A stretch of 64,000 nucleotides of DNA from Frigoribacterium sp. Leaf8 (GTDB lineage: Bacteria; Actinomycetota; Actinomycetes; Actinomycetales; Microbacteriaceae): assembly GCF_001421165.1 (NCBI RefSeq), contig NZ_LMKB01000005.1, positions 527,680 through 591,679 on the forward strand, given 5' to 3'. The translations under genes were made by a program, and so were the position numbers. A model generated the notes under the pieces. It had not been told where the DNA came from and made no database searches. It was given only the letters and a program-made list of their open reading frames with translations. Position 1 is the first letter of the stretch; every line of letters starts with the position of its first letter. Positions 1-11,262 of the stretch are shown here, in pieces.

Positions 1-1536
<1,536 letters not shown>

Positions 1537-1595
1537 TGTGATTCCTATTCGTAGCGAGGCTTCGGGAGGCCTCGAGTCTGTGTGTGAGAGCGTGA

Positions 1596-2390
1596 CTAGC
1601 CGGCGAGCTGCAGGCGGAGCAGGCTGAGCTTCGTCGCAACGGTGCCGTCGATGACCTCGTCGCCCACCTGGACGCGGAGGCCGCCGACGACGGCGGGGTC
1701 GATGACCTGGTTGATGCGCAGGCTACGCCCGAACTGCCTGGCCAAACCGTGCTGCAACCGAGTGACGTGGGCGTCGTCGAGGTGGACGGCGCTCGTGACG
1801 GTGGCGACGAGCTGATCGGACTGGTCGGCGACGATGTCGGCTGCGTGACGGAGGAGCTCACCGATCCGACGGCCACGGGGCTGCTGCACCAGGTGCATCA
1901 CGATGGCGACCGTCTGACGACTGGCCTTCCCTCCGAGCAGGCGCTCGACGAGGTCCGCCTTGGCGGCGGGATCGCCCAGCTTGGAGCCGAGGGCCAATTC
2001 GAGCTGCGAATCCGTGCGGACGGCGGCATCGAAGGCGAAGAGCTCGTTCTCGATGCTGCTGTCGGCAGGCGTGGTCGTCGCGATCGCTCGGAAGGCGACC
2101 TCTTCGATGCCGGCGAGCAGATCGTCGGACGACGACCAGCGGCTGCCGACGACCGATACGAGCACCGCTCGCGTCGACTCGGAGAACGACCCGAAGAGCC
2201 GGTCGAGCAGCTGCTTCTTCGTCGCCACGTCGACAGCGGGGTCGGCGAGGTACGACTGCAGCTGAACGGAGCCGCCGATGACCCGACCGGCGTCGAGCAA
2301 CTGCTCGCCGGTCGTCAGGTCGACCGACCCGCCGAGGTCGGACAAGACCGACCGCGCCGAACCGAGTGCTTCTCGGGACATGGAACCCAT
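1596..2390 (-). CDS. atpH: F1Fo ATP synthase delta subunit
   Basis: Delta subunit (OSCP-like), part of the peripheral stalk that holds the F1 head to the b subunits. 264 residues, at the long end typical of actinobacterial delta proteins; the C-terminal part ends with a typical stalk-binding segment ([15 protein letters not shown]). I chose the first ATG, two bases after the atpF stop, since an AAGG stretch lies about 12 bases ahead; a second ATG three codons later is possible. It sits between atpF and atpA. The b and delta proteins are separate here, unlike the fused b-delta protein of mycobacteria. Confidence 0.93.
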   Translation of the reverse strand: MGSMSREALGSARSVLSDLGGSVDLTTGEQLLDAGRVIGGSVQLQSYLADPAVDVATKKQLLDRLFGSFSESTRAVLVSVVGSRWSSSDDLLAGIEEVAFRAIATTTPADSSIENELFAFDAAVRTDSQLELALGSKLGDPAAKADLVERLLGGKASRQTVAIVMHLVQQPRGRRIGELLRHAADIVADQSDQLVATVTSAVHLDDAHVTRLQHGLARQFGRSLRINQVIDPAVVGGLRVQVGDEVIDGTVATKLSLLRLQLAG

Positions 2391-2392
2391 CG

Positions 2393-2953
2393 TCAGTTGC
2401 CCGCCTTAGCGTTCTCGTCCGCCTCGAGGTCGGCCAGGAAGCGGTCGACCACGGCCGACGCCTTCGCGTCGTCGCTCAGCGACTCACCGATGACGCCGGA
2501 GGCGAGGTCGATGGCCAACGATCCGACTTCGGACCGGAGCGAGGCCACGGCGGCCTGGCGCTCGGCCTCGATCTGCGCGTGGGCGGAGGCGGTGATGCGG
2601 TCGGCCTCGGCCTGCGCCTGCTGCTTGAGCTCGGCGATGATCTCGTTGCCCTCGGCGCGCGCAGCCTCACGGATGCGAGCGGCCTCGGCACGAGCGTCGG
2701 CCAGCTGCTTCTTGTATTCGTCGAGGGCCTTGGCAGCCTCGGCCTGTGCGGCCTCGGCGTGCTTGATGCCGCCTTCGATGCGCTCGGCACGCTCGTCGAG
2801 GATCCTGCGGAACTTGGGGATCGCGAAGAGCCCGAAGAACGCGGCGATGACCACGAAGACGACCAAGGACCAGAGGATGTCGTAACCAGCGGGGAAGAAG
2901 ATGGCGGCGCCTTCGGGCGCACCACCCTCGGCCGCGAGGATCGTCTCGATCAT
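2393..2953 (-). CDS. atpF: F1Fo ATP synthase b subunit
   Basis: Subunit b of the membrane Fo part, forming the peripheral stalk as a dimer. One N-terminal membrane helix around residues 25-47 (DILWSLVVFVVIAAFF) is followed by a long, alanine- and charge-rich coiled coil from about residue 50 to 165. At 186 residues it has the usual length. It ends two bases before the atpH start and starts 20 bases after atpE, so it is surely co-transcribed. Confidence 0.96.
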   Translation of the reverse strand: MIETILAAEGGAPEGAAIFFPAGYDILWSLVVFVVIAAFFGLFAIPKFRRILDERAERIEGGIKHAEAAQAEAAKALDEYKKQLADARAEAARIREAARAEGNEIIAELKQQAQAEADRITASAHAQIEAERQAAVASLRSEVGSLAIDLASGVIGESLSDDAKASAVVDRFLADLEADENAKAGN

Positions 2954-2973
2954 CGGTGTGTCGTCCTAACTGA

Positions 2974-3261
<288 letters not shown>

Positions 3262-4110
3262 TTAGTGTTCTTTCGCCGCGGCCTGTTGGATGTAGACCGA
3301 GGCGAGGAGCGTGAAGACGTAGGCCTGCAGCACGGCGACGGCCATCTCGACGATGGTCATCACGAAGCCACCGATGAGGGTGAGAGCACCGAAGGCCATG
3401 AAGCCCCCGCTCATGCTGAAGAAGAAGAAGTGCGTCGCCGCGAAGCAGAGCACCAGCAAGAGGTGGCCGACCATCATGTTCAACAGGAGTCGGAGGGCCA
3501 GGGAGATCGGCCGCACGATGAAGATGTTGATGAACTCGATGGGCGTCAGCAGGATGTACATGACCCACGGCACACCGGGCGGGAAGAGGGCGTTGCGCAG
3601 GAACGTCGCGCCACCGGCCTCGCGGAAGCCCGCGTAGATGAACATGATGTAGGCCACGACCGCCAGCAGCAGGGGCATGGCGATGACCGACGTGCCTGCG
3701 ATGTTGAGGCCGGGGATGATGCCCGTGATGTTCATGGCGAAGATGCCGAAGAACATGGCGGCCAGCAACGGCAGGTATTTGCGTCCGAGCTTCTCGCCGA
3801 GGATCTCTTCGACGATCTGGATGCGGACGAAGTCGAGGCCCAGCTCGGCGATGCTCTGCCCGCGGGACGGGATGAGCCGCCCCTTGCGCAGGGCCAGCCA
3901 GAACAGCAGCAACATGACGGCGATCGCGAAGAGGCGGACCAGCATGATGCGGTTCAGCTCGAAGGGGGTGCCCTCGAAGAAGATGGCGGGAGGGAAGAAC
4001 TCGTCAAGAGTCGGGGCATGGAATCCCCCGTCCCCGTGGCCGGCTTCGGCAGCGGAGAGCAGGTTCACAGCGTTCGCTATCAGCGCTATCTCCTGTGTCG
4101 GGGCGAGCAC
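3262..4110 (-). CDS. atpB: F1Fo ATP synthase a subunit
   Basis: Subunit a, which provides the two half-channels through which protons enter and leave the c ring. 282 residues with about six membrane segments; the conserved helix with the essential arginine is seen near the C-terminal third (FINIFIVRPISLALRLLLNM). The start given is a GTG followed by LAPTQEIAL; its ribosome site is weak, and an AGGAG lies inside this reading frame six bases before a CTG codon, so a slightly later, unusual start cannot be excluded. A 140-base gap separates it from atpI. Confidence 0.95.
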   Translation of the reverse strand: MLAPTQEIALIANAVNLLSAAEAGHGDGGFHAPTLDEFFPPAIFFEGTPFELNRIMLVRLFAIAVMLLLFWLALRKGRLIPSRGQSIAELGLDFVRIQIVEEILGEKLGRKYLPLLAAMFFGIFAMNITGIIPGLNIAGTSVIAMPLLLAVVAYIMFIYAGFREAGGATFLRNALFPPGVPWVMYILLTPIEFINIFIVRPISLALRLLLNMMVGHLLLVLCFAATHFFFFSMSGGFMAFGALTLIGGFVMTIVEMAVAVLQAYVFTLLASVYIQQAAAKEH

Positions 4111-4250
4111 CCTGAAGTGTCGCGACGATTGGTGGGGTTTGTCATCCGTGCACGCTGGAGACGCGGCCGGGGAACGTCGTCAACCCTATCAAGGTAATGG
4201 TTGCTTCCACGAATCGGTCGAGGTATTTTCACCGTGTGCACGCATGGTCG
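4111..4250 (-). promoter_or_regulatory. AT-richer gap ahead of atpB, possible atp promoter
   Basis: This 140-base gap between atpI and atpB is less GC-rich than its surroundings (stretches such as GTGAAAATACC and CCATTACCTTGATAGGGTTGAC on the minus strand). That is where a separate promoter for atpBEFHA would be expected, but I cannot pick a convincing -35/-10 pair. Confidence 0.3.
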
Positions 4251-4676
4251 TCAGTCCTGCGGAGCAGGGGGAAGCGTGGCGTCGCTCACGTACGACAGGC
4301 GCCCCCGGACGACCACGAGGGCGTCGACCGCCAGCGTGCCGATGATCGAGACCACGAGGGCCAGGAACAGCACGACGTCGTCCACGAACGGTTGGTCGCG
4401 CAGCACGACGAGCAACACGATGAAGATGACCAGCTTGAGGAGCCAGGCACCCATCACGATGCCGAAGAACGCACCGAGGGTGAAGCGGATCGCCACCAGC
4501 ATGCTCGCGGCCGTGATCGCCGCGAAGAGGATCGCGAGCCCCACCCCCACGAGGGCGCTCCACAGCCCGTCGGTGCCGGCGAAGAGGTAGCCGAGCCCTC
4601 CTCCGACCACGGCGATGACGAGGGCGAGTGCACCCGTGTACTTGAGGATCTGGGTGAAGATCGAGCTGGCGTTCAT
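4251..4676 (-). CDS. atpI: AtpI-like ATP synthase accessory membrane protein
   Basis: Small membrane protein of 141 residues with about four hydrophobic helices (roughly 12-32, 38-60, 70-94, 101-123). The position between the wecA-type gene and atpB is that of the actinobacterial ATP synthase I-type protein (Rv1303 in M. tuberculosis). AtpI proteins help c-ring assembly or magnesium uptake in other bacteria; the role here is inferred from position and topology, since the family is weakly conserved. Its ATG overlaps the stop of the upstream gene (ATGA), which means translational coupling. Confidence 0.75.
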   Translation of the reverse strand: MNASSIFTQILKYTGALALVIAVVGGGLGYLFAGTDGLWSALVGVGLAILFAAITAASMLVAIRFTLGAFFGIVMGAWLLKLVIFIVLLVVLRDQPFVDDVVLFLALVVSIIGTLAVDALVVVRGRLSYVSDATLPPAPQD

Positions 4677-5953
4677 GGGTGGTCCTTCGGGTTCGTCAGT
4701 TCGGGCACCTCGGCCTTGGCCGCGGTGTCGGTGTCGTGCGGGTCGAGGACGTCCGCGGCGGCGTCGAGTGGGTCGAACCGGTCGGACTCCGTCGTCGACA
4801 GGTCACCCGTGCGGGTCGTCTGGACGGCGATCTCGACCTTCTTGCGACGGCTGAGCGGAGACAACGTGGCGGCGGTGCACGCGACCAGGCCGACGCCGAG
4901 GAAGACGGCGACCAGGTAGGTCGGCTTCACGAAGAGGAACATCAGGCCCCCGACGGCCGCCACGATCGTCCAGGCGTAGAAGATCAGGACGGCCTGGAAG
5001 TGCGAGTGTCCCATGTCGAGCAGGCGGTGGTGCAGGTGCTTTCGGTCGGCGGTGAAGGGGGACTTCCCGGCACTGAGTCGGCGGAGGACGGCCAGGCCGA
5101 AGTCGAGCAACGGCACGACGAGGATCGCGAAGGGCAGGACGATCGGGATGAACGCCGGCAGGAGTGCCGTCCGGGAGATCCCGGCCGGGTCGATCTGCCC
5201 GGTGACCGAGATCGCACTCGTGGCCATGACGAGTCCGGTGAGGAGCGCACCCGCGTCGCCCATGAAGAGCTTGGCCGGGTGCCAGTTCAGCGGAAGGAAG
5301 CCGAGGCAGGCCCCGATCAACACGGCGGAGAGGAGGGCGGCGAGGTTGAAGTACTCGGTCTGGCCGATGGTGATCGAGATCACGAAGCTGTAGACGAAGA
5401 AGACGCCGTTCGCGATGATCGCGACCCCGGCCACGAGACCGTCGAGTCCGTCGATGAAGTTCACGGCGTTCATGACGAGGACGATCGTGAGGACCGTGAG
5501 GACGAGCGACATGTAGGGCGAGCCGATGGCCAGGCTGCCCCCGATGGGCAACGAGACGAGTTGGACGCCCTGCCACGCGAGGACTCCCGCGGCGACGATC
5601 TGGCCCGCCAGCTTGGTCATCCAGTCGAGGTCGTACAGGTCGTCGACGACTCCGATGACGACGATGATCGTGGCGGCGCCGATGATGGCCAGAGGAGGCC
5701 CCGCGTCGGCGAAGACGAGACGGAAGTAGTCGACACCCGAGATCAAGGGGAAGACGAACCACGCCGCGAGCAGCGCGACCACGATGCCGGCCCACATCGC
5801 GATTCCTCCGAGACGCGGCGTGGGCGTCTGGTGGACGTCCCGCTCGCGGATCTTGGGATAGAGGCGGTACTTGAGGCCCACCCGCCAGACGACGACGGAC
5901 AACACGAAGCTGACCCCCGCCGAGATCGCCAGCGCGAGGAGGTAGTACCTCAC
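4673..5953 (-). CDS. wecA: Polyprenyl-phosphate GlcNAc-1-phosphate transferase (WecA/MraY family)
   Basis: Membrane enzyme moving GlcNAc-1-phosphate from UDP-GlcNAc to a polyprenyl-phosphate carrier, the first step of a wall glycan linker. 426 residues with about eleven membrane segments. Family hallmarks: DD at 104-105 (GVVDDLYDLDW), NFIDGLDG at 165-172, MGDAG at 231-235, and the histidine-rich loop HLHHR at 306-310, which favours the WecA/TagO side over MraY. The GTG start overlaps the preceding stop (GTGA). A charged C-terminal tail of about 50 residues is extra. The same neighbour pair (Rv1301-Rv1302) occurs in mycobacteria. Confidence 0.9.
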   Translation of the reverse strand: MRYYLLALAISAGVSFVLSVVVWRVGLKYRLYPKIRERDVHQTPTPRLGGIAMWAGIVVALLAAWFVFPLISGVDYFRLVFADAGPPLAIIGAATIIVVIGVVDDLYDLDWMTKLAGQIVAAGVLAWQGVQLVSLPIGGSLAIGSPYMSLVLTVLTIVLVMNAVNFIDGLDGLVAGVAIIANGVFFVYSFVISITIGQTEYFNLAALLSAVLIGACLGFLPLNWHPAKLFMGDAGALLTGLVMATSAISVTGQIDPAGISRTALLPAFIPIVLPFAILVVPLLDFGLAVLRRLSAGKSPFTADRKHLHHRLLDMGHSHFQAVLIFYAWTIVAAVGGLMFLFVKPTYLVAVFLGVGLVACTAATLSPLSRRKKVEIAVQTTRTGDLSTTESDRFDPLDAAADVLDPHDTDTAAKAEVPELTNPKDHP

Positions 5954-6627
5954 GCGAGGGCGTCGACCCCGACGACGCGGATGATCTCGGCGTCGGACAG
6001 GACCCCGTGGCGCACGATGCGCAACACCCCGTCGGCGCCGCCCGTCGCGTCGACGATCGTCGACCCCGTGTTGGCGCCGGCCCGGTGTTCGTACGTGGCG
6101 CCCGCGGGGCCGTCGTCGAGGTACACCGACACGGAGTCGCCGAGCATGCGGCGGGCGTCGCCTGCCGTCTCGGCCGCGGGCTGGCCCGTGAGGTTGGCGC
6201 TCGACACCGCGAGCGGGCCGGTCTCTTCGAGCAGCTCGAGGGCGATGCGGTGGCTCGGCACGCGCAGGGCGACGGTGCCGCGCGTCTCGCCGAGATCCCA
6301 GCTGAGCGACGCCTGCGCACGGAAGATGACCGTGAGCGGGCCGGGCCAGAACTCGTCGAGCAACGGACGGACGACCTCGGGCACCCGGTCGGTGAGAGCG
6401 GCGAGGGTCTCTTGGCCCTTGATCAGCACCGGAGGCGGGGACTGGCGACCACGACCCTTGGCGTCGAGCAGGCGCTGCACGGCGGTCGGGTCGAACGCGT
6501 CGGCCGCGACGCCGTACACCGTGTCGGTCGGCAGGACGACGAGCTCGCCTCGACCGATGGCACCGCGCGCCATGCGCATGCCGGCGAGGAGTTCGGAGTC
6601 GACGGAGCAGTCGTGAAAAGTGGCCAT
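5950..6627 (-). CDS. tsaC: L-threonylcarbamoyladenylate synthase (Sua5/YrdC family)
   Basis: Makes threonylcarbamoyl-AMP from threonine, bicarbonate and ATP for the t6A37 modification of ANN-decoding tRNAs. 225 residues; typical N-terminal core with LPTDTVYG near residue 32, the KGR motif (DAKGRGRQSPPP), and SSANLTG near residue 158. Length fits a YrdC-core protein without the extra Sua5 domain. It starts 39 bases after prmC and is coupled to the wecA-type gene by a GTGA overlap, so it belongs to the prfA-prmC-sua5 translation cluster. Confidence 0.94.
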   Translation of the reverse strand: MATFHDCSVDSELLAGMRMARGAIGRGELVVLPTDTVYGVAADAFDPTAVQRLLDAKGRGRQSPPPVLIKGQETLAALTDRVPEVVRPLLDEFWPGPLTVIFRAQASLSWDLGETRGTVALRVPSHRIALELLEETGPLAVSSANLTGQPAAETAGDARRMLGDSVSVYLDDGPAGATYEHRAGANTGSTIVDATGGADGVLRIVRHGVLSDAEIIRVVGVDALA

Positions 6628-6666
6628 GACCTGACGATGATAGTGCGACGGACCGGGAGAACCCGG

Positions 6667-7557
6667 TCAGCGCACCGCCGTCGTGGCCCGGTCGCGGCCG
6701 GTGAGGTCGGGATGCGTGGCCGGGGAGCGCCAACCGTCGGCCGTCAGGAGGTCGCGGATGGCGCCTCCTTGGAGCTCGCCGTGCTCGATGACGAGCGCTC
6801 CGCCCGGGCGCAGCAGCCGCCGGGCCGTGAGGGACAGTGCGCGGACCAGGTCGAGGCCGTCCTCACCGCCGTAGAGGGCGAGCGCAGGATCGTGGAGTCT
6901 CACCTCGGGGTCGCGCGGGACCATGCCGACGGGCACGTACGGCGGGTTCGACACCACGACCGAGACCGTGCCGTCGAGTTCGGGCAGGGCGTCGGCGAGG
7001 TCGCCCTCGACGAGGCGCACGTTGTCGACCCCCACCGCGTCGATGTTGCGACGGGTCCAGACGGCCGCCTCGGGAGACAGCTCGACGGCGACGACCGTGG
7101 CCGTCGGCACCTCGGAGGCCATCGCCAGGGCCAGGGCGCCGCTCCCGGTCCCGAGGTCGACGGCGACGGGTGACGCGTCCGCCACGGAGCGCAGGGCGTC
7201 GATCGCCAACTGGGCGACGCCTTCGGTCTCGGGTCGCGGGACGAAGACACCCGGCCCCACGCGCAACTCGAGGTGGCGGAACGACGCCCGCCCCGTGATG
7301 TGCTGCAGGGGCTCGCGGGAGGCGCGGCGCGTGATCGCGGCGACCAGCGCCTCCTGCTCGTTCGGTGTCAACGACGCGGCCGTGACGGCCCTCGCCCGCA
7401 CGGCTCCCCTGGTCAGGCCCGTGACGTGGCCGAGCAGGAGTTCGGCGTCGACGTCGGGCGACGGTACCCCGGCGTCTACGAGGACGGTCGACGCGACCCG
7501 GAGGGCCACGTCGACCGTCGTCACGCCGTCGAAGGCCGTGGCGATCGCATCGGTCAC
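6667..7557 (-). CDS. prmC: Release factor glutamine N5-methyltransferase
   Basis: Methylates the glutamine of the GGQ motif in release factors 1 and 2, using S-adenosylmethionine. 296 residues: N-terminal helical domain, FVPRPETE before the methyltransferase fold, [11 protein letters not shown] as the cofactor loop, and the catalytic NPPY motif ([10 protein letters not shown]). The GTG start overlaps the prfA stop (GTGA), so enzyme and substrate are made together. One copy of the recurring decamer GGAGGCGCGG lies inside it, at 7318-7327. Confidence 0.95.
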   Translation of the reverse strand: MTDAIATAFDGVTTVDVALRVASTVLVDAGVPSPDVDAELLLGHVTGLTRGAVRARAVTAASLTPNEQEALVAAITRRASREPLQHITGRASFRHLELRVGPGVFVPRPETEGVAQLAIDALRSVADASPVAVDLGTGSGALALAMASEVPTATVVAVELSPEAAVWTRRNIDAVGVDNVRLVEGDLADALPELDGTVSVVVSNPPYVPVGMVPRDPEVRLHDPALALYGGEDGLDLVRALSLTARRLLRPGGALVIEHGELQGGAIRDLLTADGWRSPATHPDLTGRDRATTAVR

Positions 7558-8636
7558 GACGCGGTGTCACCGATCTCGGCGAGACGTGCCTCTTCGTCGG
7601 CCTGGATGCACGACTCGACGACCGCGTCGAGCGCACCGTCCATGACGGCGTCGAGGTTGTACGCCTTGTAGCCGGTGCGGTGGTCGGCGATGCGGTTCTC
7701 GGGGAAGTTGTAGGTGCGGATGCGTTCCGACCGGTCCATGCCCCGGATCTGGCTCTTGCGGGCGTCCGACGCGATGGCCGCCTGCTCTTCTTGCTGACGG
7801 GCGAGGATACGGGCCCGCAGGACGCGCATGCCCGCCTCGCGGTTCTGCAGCTGGCTCTTCTCGTTCTGCATCGCGACCACGATGCCCGTGGGCAGGTGGG
7901 TGATGCGGACGGCGGAGTCGGTCGTGTTGACCGACTGGCCGCCGGGGCCGCTCGACCGGTAGACGTCGATCTTGAGGTCGTTCTGGTTGATGTCGACCTC
8001 TTCGGGCTCGTCGACCTCGGGGAACACGAGCACGCCCGTGGTCGAGGTGTGGATTCGGCCCTGCGACTCGGTCGCCGGCACCCGCTGCACGCGGTGGACG
8101 CCACCCTCGTACTTGAGGTGCGCCCAGACGCCCTGCGAGGGGTCGGACGCGTTCGACTTGAGCGCGACCTGCACGTTCTTGTAGCCACCGAGGTCGGAGT
8201 CGTCGCTCGCGATCATCTCGGACTTCCAGCCCTTCGACTCGGCGTAGTGCAGGTACATGCGCAGCAGGTCGGCCGCGAACAGGGCGCTCTCGGCCCCGCC
8301 CTCGCCGCCCTTGATCTCCATGATGACGTCGCGCCCGTCGTCCGGGTCGCGCGGGATCAGGAGGCGCCGCAAGCGCTCCTGGGACTCGTCGAGCGCCTGC
8401 TCGAGGACGGGCACCTCGTCGGCGAACGCCTCGTCCTCCTTCGCGAGTTCGCGCGCGGCCTCGAGGTCTTCAGCCGCCTGCTGCCACGTCGAGTGAGCAG
8501 CCACGATGCGGCTGAGCTCGGCGTAGCGGCGGTTGATCTTCTTGGCGCGTGCGGCGTCGGCGTGGACCGCCGGATCGCTGAGCTGCGTCTGCAGGTCGTC
8601 GTGCTCGGCCAGCAGCACGGCCACCGACTCGAACAC
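7554..8636 (-). CDS. prfA: Peptide chain release factor 1
   Basis: Recognises UAA and UAG at the ribosomal A site and triggers peptide release. 360 residues, the normal RF1 length. The GGQ motif lies at residues 232-234 ([13 protein letters not shown]), and the codon-reading tripeptide is PAT at 187-189, which separates it from RF2 (SPF). GTG start, with AAGGAG eight bases ahead that overlaps the end of rho. Directly followed by prmC, whose product modifies its GGQ glutamine. Confidence 0.97.
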   Translation of the reverse strand: MFESVAVLLAEHDDLQTQLSDPAVHADAARAKKINRRYAELSRIVAAHSTWQQAAEDLEAARELAKEDEAFADEVPVLEQALDESQERLRRLLIPRDPDDGRDVIMEIKGGEGGAESALFAADLLRMYLHYAESKGWKSEMIASDDSDLGGYKNVQVALKSNASDPSQGVWAHLKYEGGVHRVQRVPATESQGRIHTSTTGVLVFPEVDEPEEVDINQNDLKIDVYRSSGPGGQSVNTTDSAVRITHLPTGIVVAMQNEKSQLQNREAGMRVLRARILARQQEEQAAIASDARKSQIRGMDRSERIRTYNFPENRIADHRTGYKAYNLDAVMDGALDAVVESCIQADEEARLAEIGDTAS

Positions 8637-8638
8637 GC

Positions 8639-10972
8639 TCAGTGCTCCTTGTGGCCGGAGTCGTGTCCGTTCGACGCGGGGACCGACTTCTGGACCTGGA
8701 CGAGGAACTCGACGTTCGACTGCGTCTCGCGCAGGTTGCGCAGGACGATCTCGAGGGCCTGCTGCTGGTCGAGCCCGGCCAGGGCGCGGCGCAGACGCCA
8801 GGTGATCTTGACCTCGTCGGGGCTGAGCAGCATCTCTTCACGTCGCGTGCCCGAGGCGTTGACGTCGACCGCGGGGAAGATGCGCTTGTCGGCCAGGTGG
8901 CGCGACAGGCGGAGCTCCATGTTGCCGGTGCCCTTGAACTCCTCGAAGATGACCTCGTCCATCTTCGAACCGGTCTCGACGAGCGCGGTCGCGAGGATGG
9001 TGAGCGAGCCACCGTTCTCGATGTTGCGCGCGGCACCGAAGAAGCGCTTGGGCGGGTACAGGGCCGACGAGTCGACGCCACCCGAGAGGATGCGGCCCGA
9101 CGCGGGTGCGGCCAGGTTGTACGCACGGCCGAGACGCGTGATCGAGTCGAGCAGCACGACGACGTCGTGGCCCAGCTCGACGAGGCGCTTGGCGCGCTCG
9201 ATGGCCAGCTCGGCGACGGTGGTGTGGTCCTCCGCCGGACGGTCGAACGTCGAGGCGATGACCTCGCCCTTGACCGTCCGCTGCATGTCGGTGACCTCTT
9301 CGGGGCGCTCGTCGACGAGCACGACCATGAGGTGGACCTCGGGGTTGTTGATCGCGATGGCGTTGGCGATCGACTGCAGCACCAGCGTCTTGCCCGCCTT
9401 CGGCGGCGAGACGATGAGACCACGCTGACCCTTGCCGATCGGCGACACGAGGTCGATGATGCGGGTCGAGAGCTTCTGGGGCTCGGTCTCGAGACGGAGG
9501 CGCTCCTGCGGGTAGAGCGGGGTCAGCTTGCTGAACTCGACGCGCTTGGCGGCCTCGTCGACGGGCTGACCGTTGATCGAGTCGATCCTGACGATCGCGT
9601 TGTACTTCTGGCGCCCCTGGCCCTGGTCGCCCTCGCGGGGCTGACGGATGGCACCGACGACCGCGTCGCCCTTGCGCAGGTGGTACTTCTTGACCTGACC
9701 GAGCGAGACGTAGACGTCGCTGGCACCGGGCAGGTAGCCCGTGGTGCGCACGAAGGCGTAGTTCTCGAGCACGTCGAGGATGCCCGCGACGGGGATGAGG
9801 ACGTCGTCCTCGCCGATCTCGGGCTCGACGTCGTCGTTCTGCGCCCCACGACCGCGCTTGCGGTCCCTCTGACGACCACGGCCCTGTCGGCCGCCCTCGT
9901 CGTTCTGACCGCCGGACTGGGGGCCGTTGCCGGACTGCTCGCCGCGGGCGGCGTCGTTCTTCTCGCCGGCTTCGCGCTGGGCCTGCTGCTCGGCCCTCTG
10001 GTCCGCGCGCTGCTGGTCGCCGCGCTGCTGGCCGTTCTGGGGGGCATCGGCCTTCTGGCCACCGTTCTGCGGAGCGTCGGCCTTCTGGCCACCGTTCTGC
10101 TGGTTGCCGTTCTGCTGGCCACCGTTCTGGTCGGCCTGGGTCTGCTGCTGACCGCCCTTGCCGCGGTTGCGGTTGCGGCTCCGGCGGCCCCCACCCTGCT
10201 GGCCACCGTTCTGCTGGTCGCCGCCCTGCTGGTCGGACTGGCCCTGCTGGTCGGACTGGCCTTGCTGGTCGGACTGGCCCTGGTCGGACTGGCCCTGCGC
10301 TTCGGAACCGGCCCCGTCGGAGGGCGCGGACGGGGAGGTCTCGAGGGAAGCCGAGCCGTCGGCGGCCGGGGACTCGACCGACGCACCGGGCTGCGCCGCG
10401 TCGGCGGCGACGGACGCGTCGGAGGCGCGGCGCGAGCCGCGACGACGCGACGGGCGCTCGGAGGCGGCCTTCTCGGTCGGAGCCTGCTCGGTCGAACCCT
10501 GCTCGGCGTCGGCGACCTTGACGGCCACGGCCTCGGTGGCGGGCACCTCGACGAGAGGAGTGACACCGATCTCGCCGGCGTTGACGTGGGCGCCGGCGGC
10601 CCGGGACTCGGGAGCCCCGGCGGCCGACGTGGCGCGGCGCGAGCCCCGGCGGGCACGGGTCGGTGCCTCGGTCGGCTCGGTGGGCTCGGTGCCCGTCTCG
10701 ACGACGGGGGCCTCGGCACCCTCGGCGACGGCGGTCTCGACGGAGGCCTGGACACCGGCGTCGACGACTCCGTCGAGCGTCGGCTGGGGCGCGACCTCGG
10801 CGGCCGCCCCCTCGCCCTGCTTCGCCGCGATGGCGGCCACGAGGTCGCCCTTGCGCAGCTTGGAGATGCCGCTGATGCCCAGCGACGAGGCGAGGGCCTG
10901 CAGCTGGGGCAGGCGCATGGCGGTGAGTTCGGGCGTGGACGGCGCAGCGGCGCCGTTCTGTACGTCAGTCAC
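8639..10972 (-). CDS. rho: Transcription termination factor Rho with long disordered N-terminal insertion
   Basis: ATP-driven RNA helicase that ends transcription at Rho-dependent sites. 777 residues against about 420 in E. coli. A Rho_N/SAP-like helix bundle (about 15-55) is followed by roughly 330 low-complexity residues rich in E/A/T, then Q/G/N/D/R; these include near-perfect copies of GQSDQQ and two of [10 protein letters not shown], then basic RG stretches. The RNA-binding OB fold and ATPase core begin near residue 385, with Walker A SPPKAGKT and the conserved [17 protein letters not shown] start, AAAGGA 11 bases ahead. Long Rho insertions are known in high-GC Gram-positives; the Q/N-rich repeats suggest condensate or prion-like behaviour (inference). 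Confidence 0.96.
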   Translation of the reverse strand: MTDVQNGAAAPSTPELTAMRLPQLQALASSLGISGISKLRKGDLVAAIAAKQGEGAAAEVAPQPTLDGVVDAGVQASVETAVAEGAEAPVVETGTEPTEPTEAPTRARRGSRRATSAAGAPESRAAGAHVNAGEIGVTPLVEVPATEAVAVKVADAEQGSTEQAPTEKAASERPSRRRGSRRASDASVAADAAQPGASVESPAADGSASLETSPSAPSDGAGSEAQGQSDQGQSDQQGQSDQQGQSDQQGGDQQNGGQQGGGRRSRNRNRGKGGQQQTQADQNGGQQNGNQQNGGQKADAPQNGGQKADAPQNGQQRGDQQRADQRAEQQAQREAGEKNDAARGEQSGNGPQSGGQNDEGGRQGRGRQRDRKRGRGAQNDDVEPEIGEDDVLIPVAGILDVLENYAFVRTTGYLPGASDVYVSLGQVKKYHLRKGDAVVGAIRQPREGDQGQGRQKYNAIVRIDSINGQPVDEAAKRVEFSKLTPLYPQERLRLETEPQKLSTRIIDLVSPIGKGQRGLIVSPPKAGKTLVLQSIANAIAINNPEVHLMVVLVDERPEEVTDMQRTVKGEVIASTFDRPAEDHTTVAELAIERAKRLVELGHDVVVLLDSITRLGRAYNLAAPASGRILSGGVDSSALYPPKRFFGAARNIENGGSLTILATALVETGSKMDEVIFEEFKGTGNMELRLSRHLADKRIFPAVDVNASGTRREEMLLSPDEVKITWRLRRALAGLDQQQALEIVLRNLRETQSNVEFLVQVQKSVPASNGHDSGHKEH

Positions 10973-11055
10973 GAGTGATGGGTTCCTTTCGCTCCCCCGC
11001 GTTGATCGGCGGGGCAGAGCTGGTCACACCTCGTGGACTCTCACCTGCACTGAAC

Positions 11056-11079
11056 GGGTTCGCCCCGAGGGGGCGACCC
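11056..11079 (-). promoter_or_regulatory. Stem-loop in the rho leader
   Basis: A strong hairpin (GGGT-CGCCCC against GGGGCG-ACCC, one bulged base, four-base loop) lies about 85 bases upstream of the rho start in the 290-base gap after thrB. rho genes are commonly autoregulated by premature termination in their leader; this hairpin is a candidate part of such control, but I see no U-tract. Confidence 0.35.
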
Positions 11080-11236
11080 TGTGCCGGCTCTGCCCTGAAC
11101 GAGCAGCTGCCCGGGATGAGCAGGAGGCCTGGGAGGTGCGGTGCGCGCCGACCGGATCGGCAGACGAACACTGCTAGATGTGCACTACGGGATGTGCGAC
11201 CCGGGGACTCGAAGACTTGTGACCCCACGCGGTAAT

Positions 11237-11256
11237 CCCCGCGAAGAACTGCGGGG
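11237..11256 (-). terminator. Stem-loop just after thrB
   Basis: Perfect six-pair GC stem CCCCGC/GCGGGG with an eight-base loop, starting seven bases after the thrB stop. The downstream side lacks a clear U run (ATTACCGCG follows), so it may be a weak intrinsic terminator or an RNA 3'-end protector separating the threonine operon from rho. Confidence 0.45.
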
Positions 11257-11262
11257 ACGATG

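Noticed and set aside
8636..8641. Ribosomal L31 gene (rpmE) between rho and prfA as in mycobacteria
   Set aside because: The rho stop and prfA start are only two bases apart; there is no room for a gene.
8642..10978. A 778-codon open frame opposite rho, leucine- and valine-rich
   Set aside because: It mirrors rho almost exactly, has no ribosome site, and its composition is what antisense reading of GC-rich DNA gives; rho on the other strand has clear motifs.
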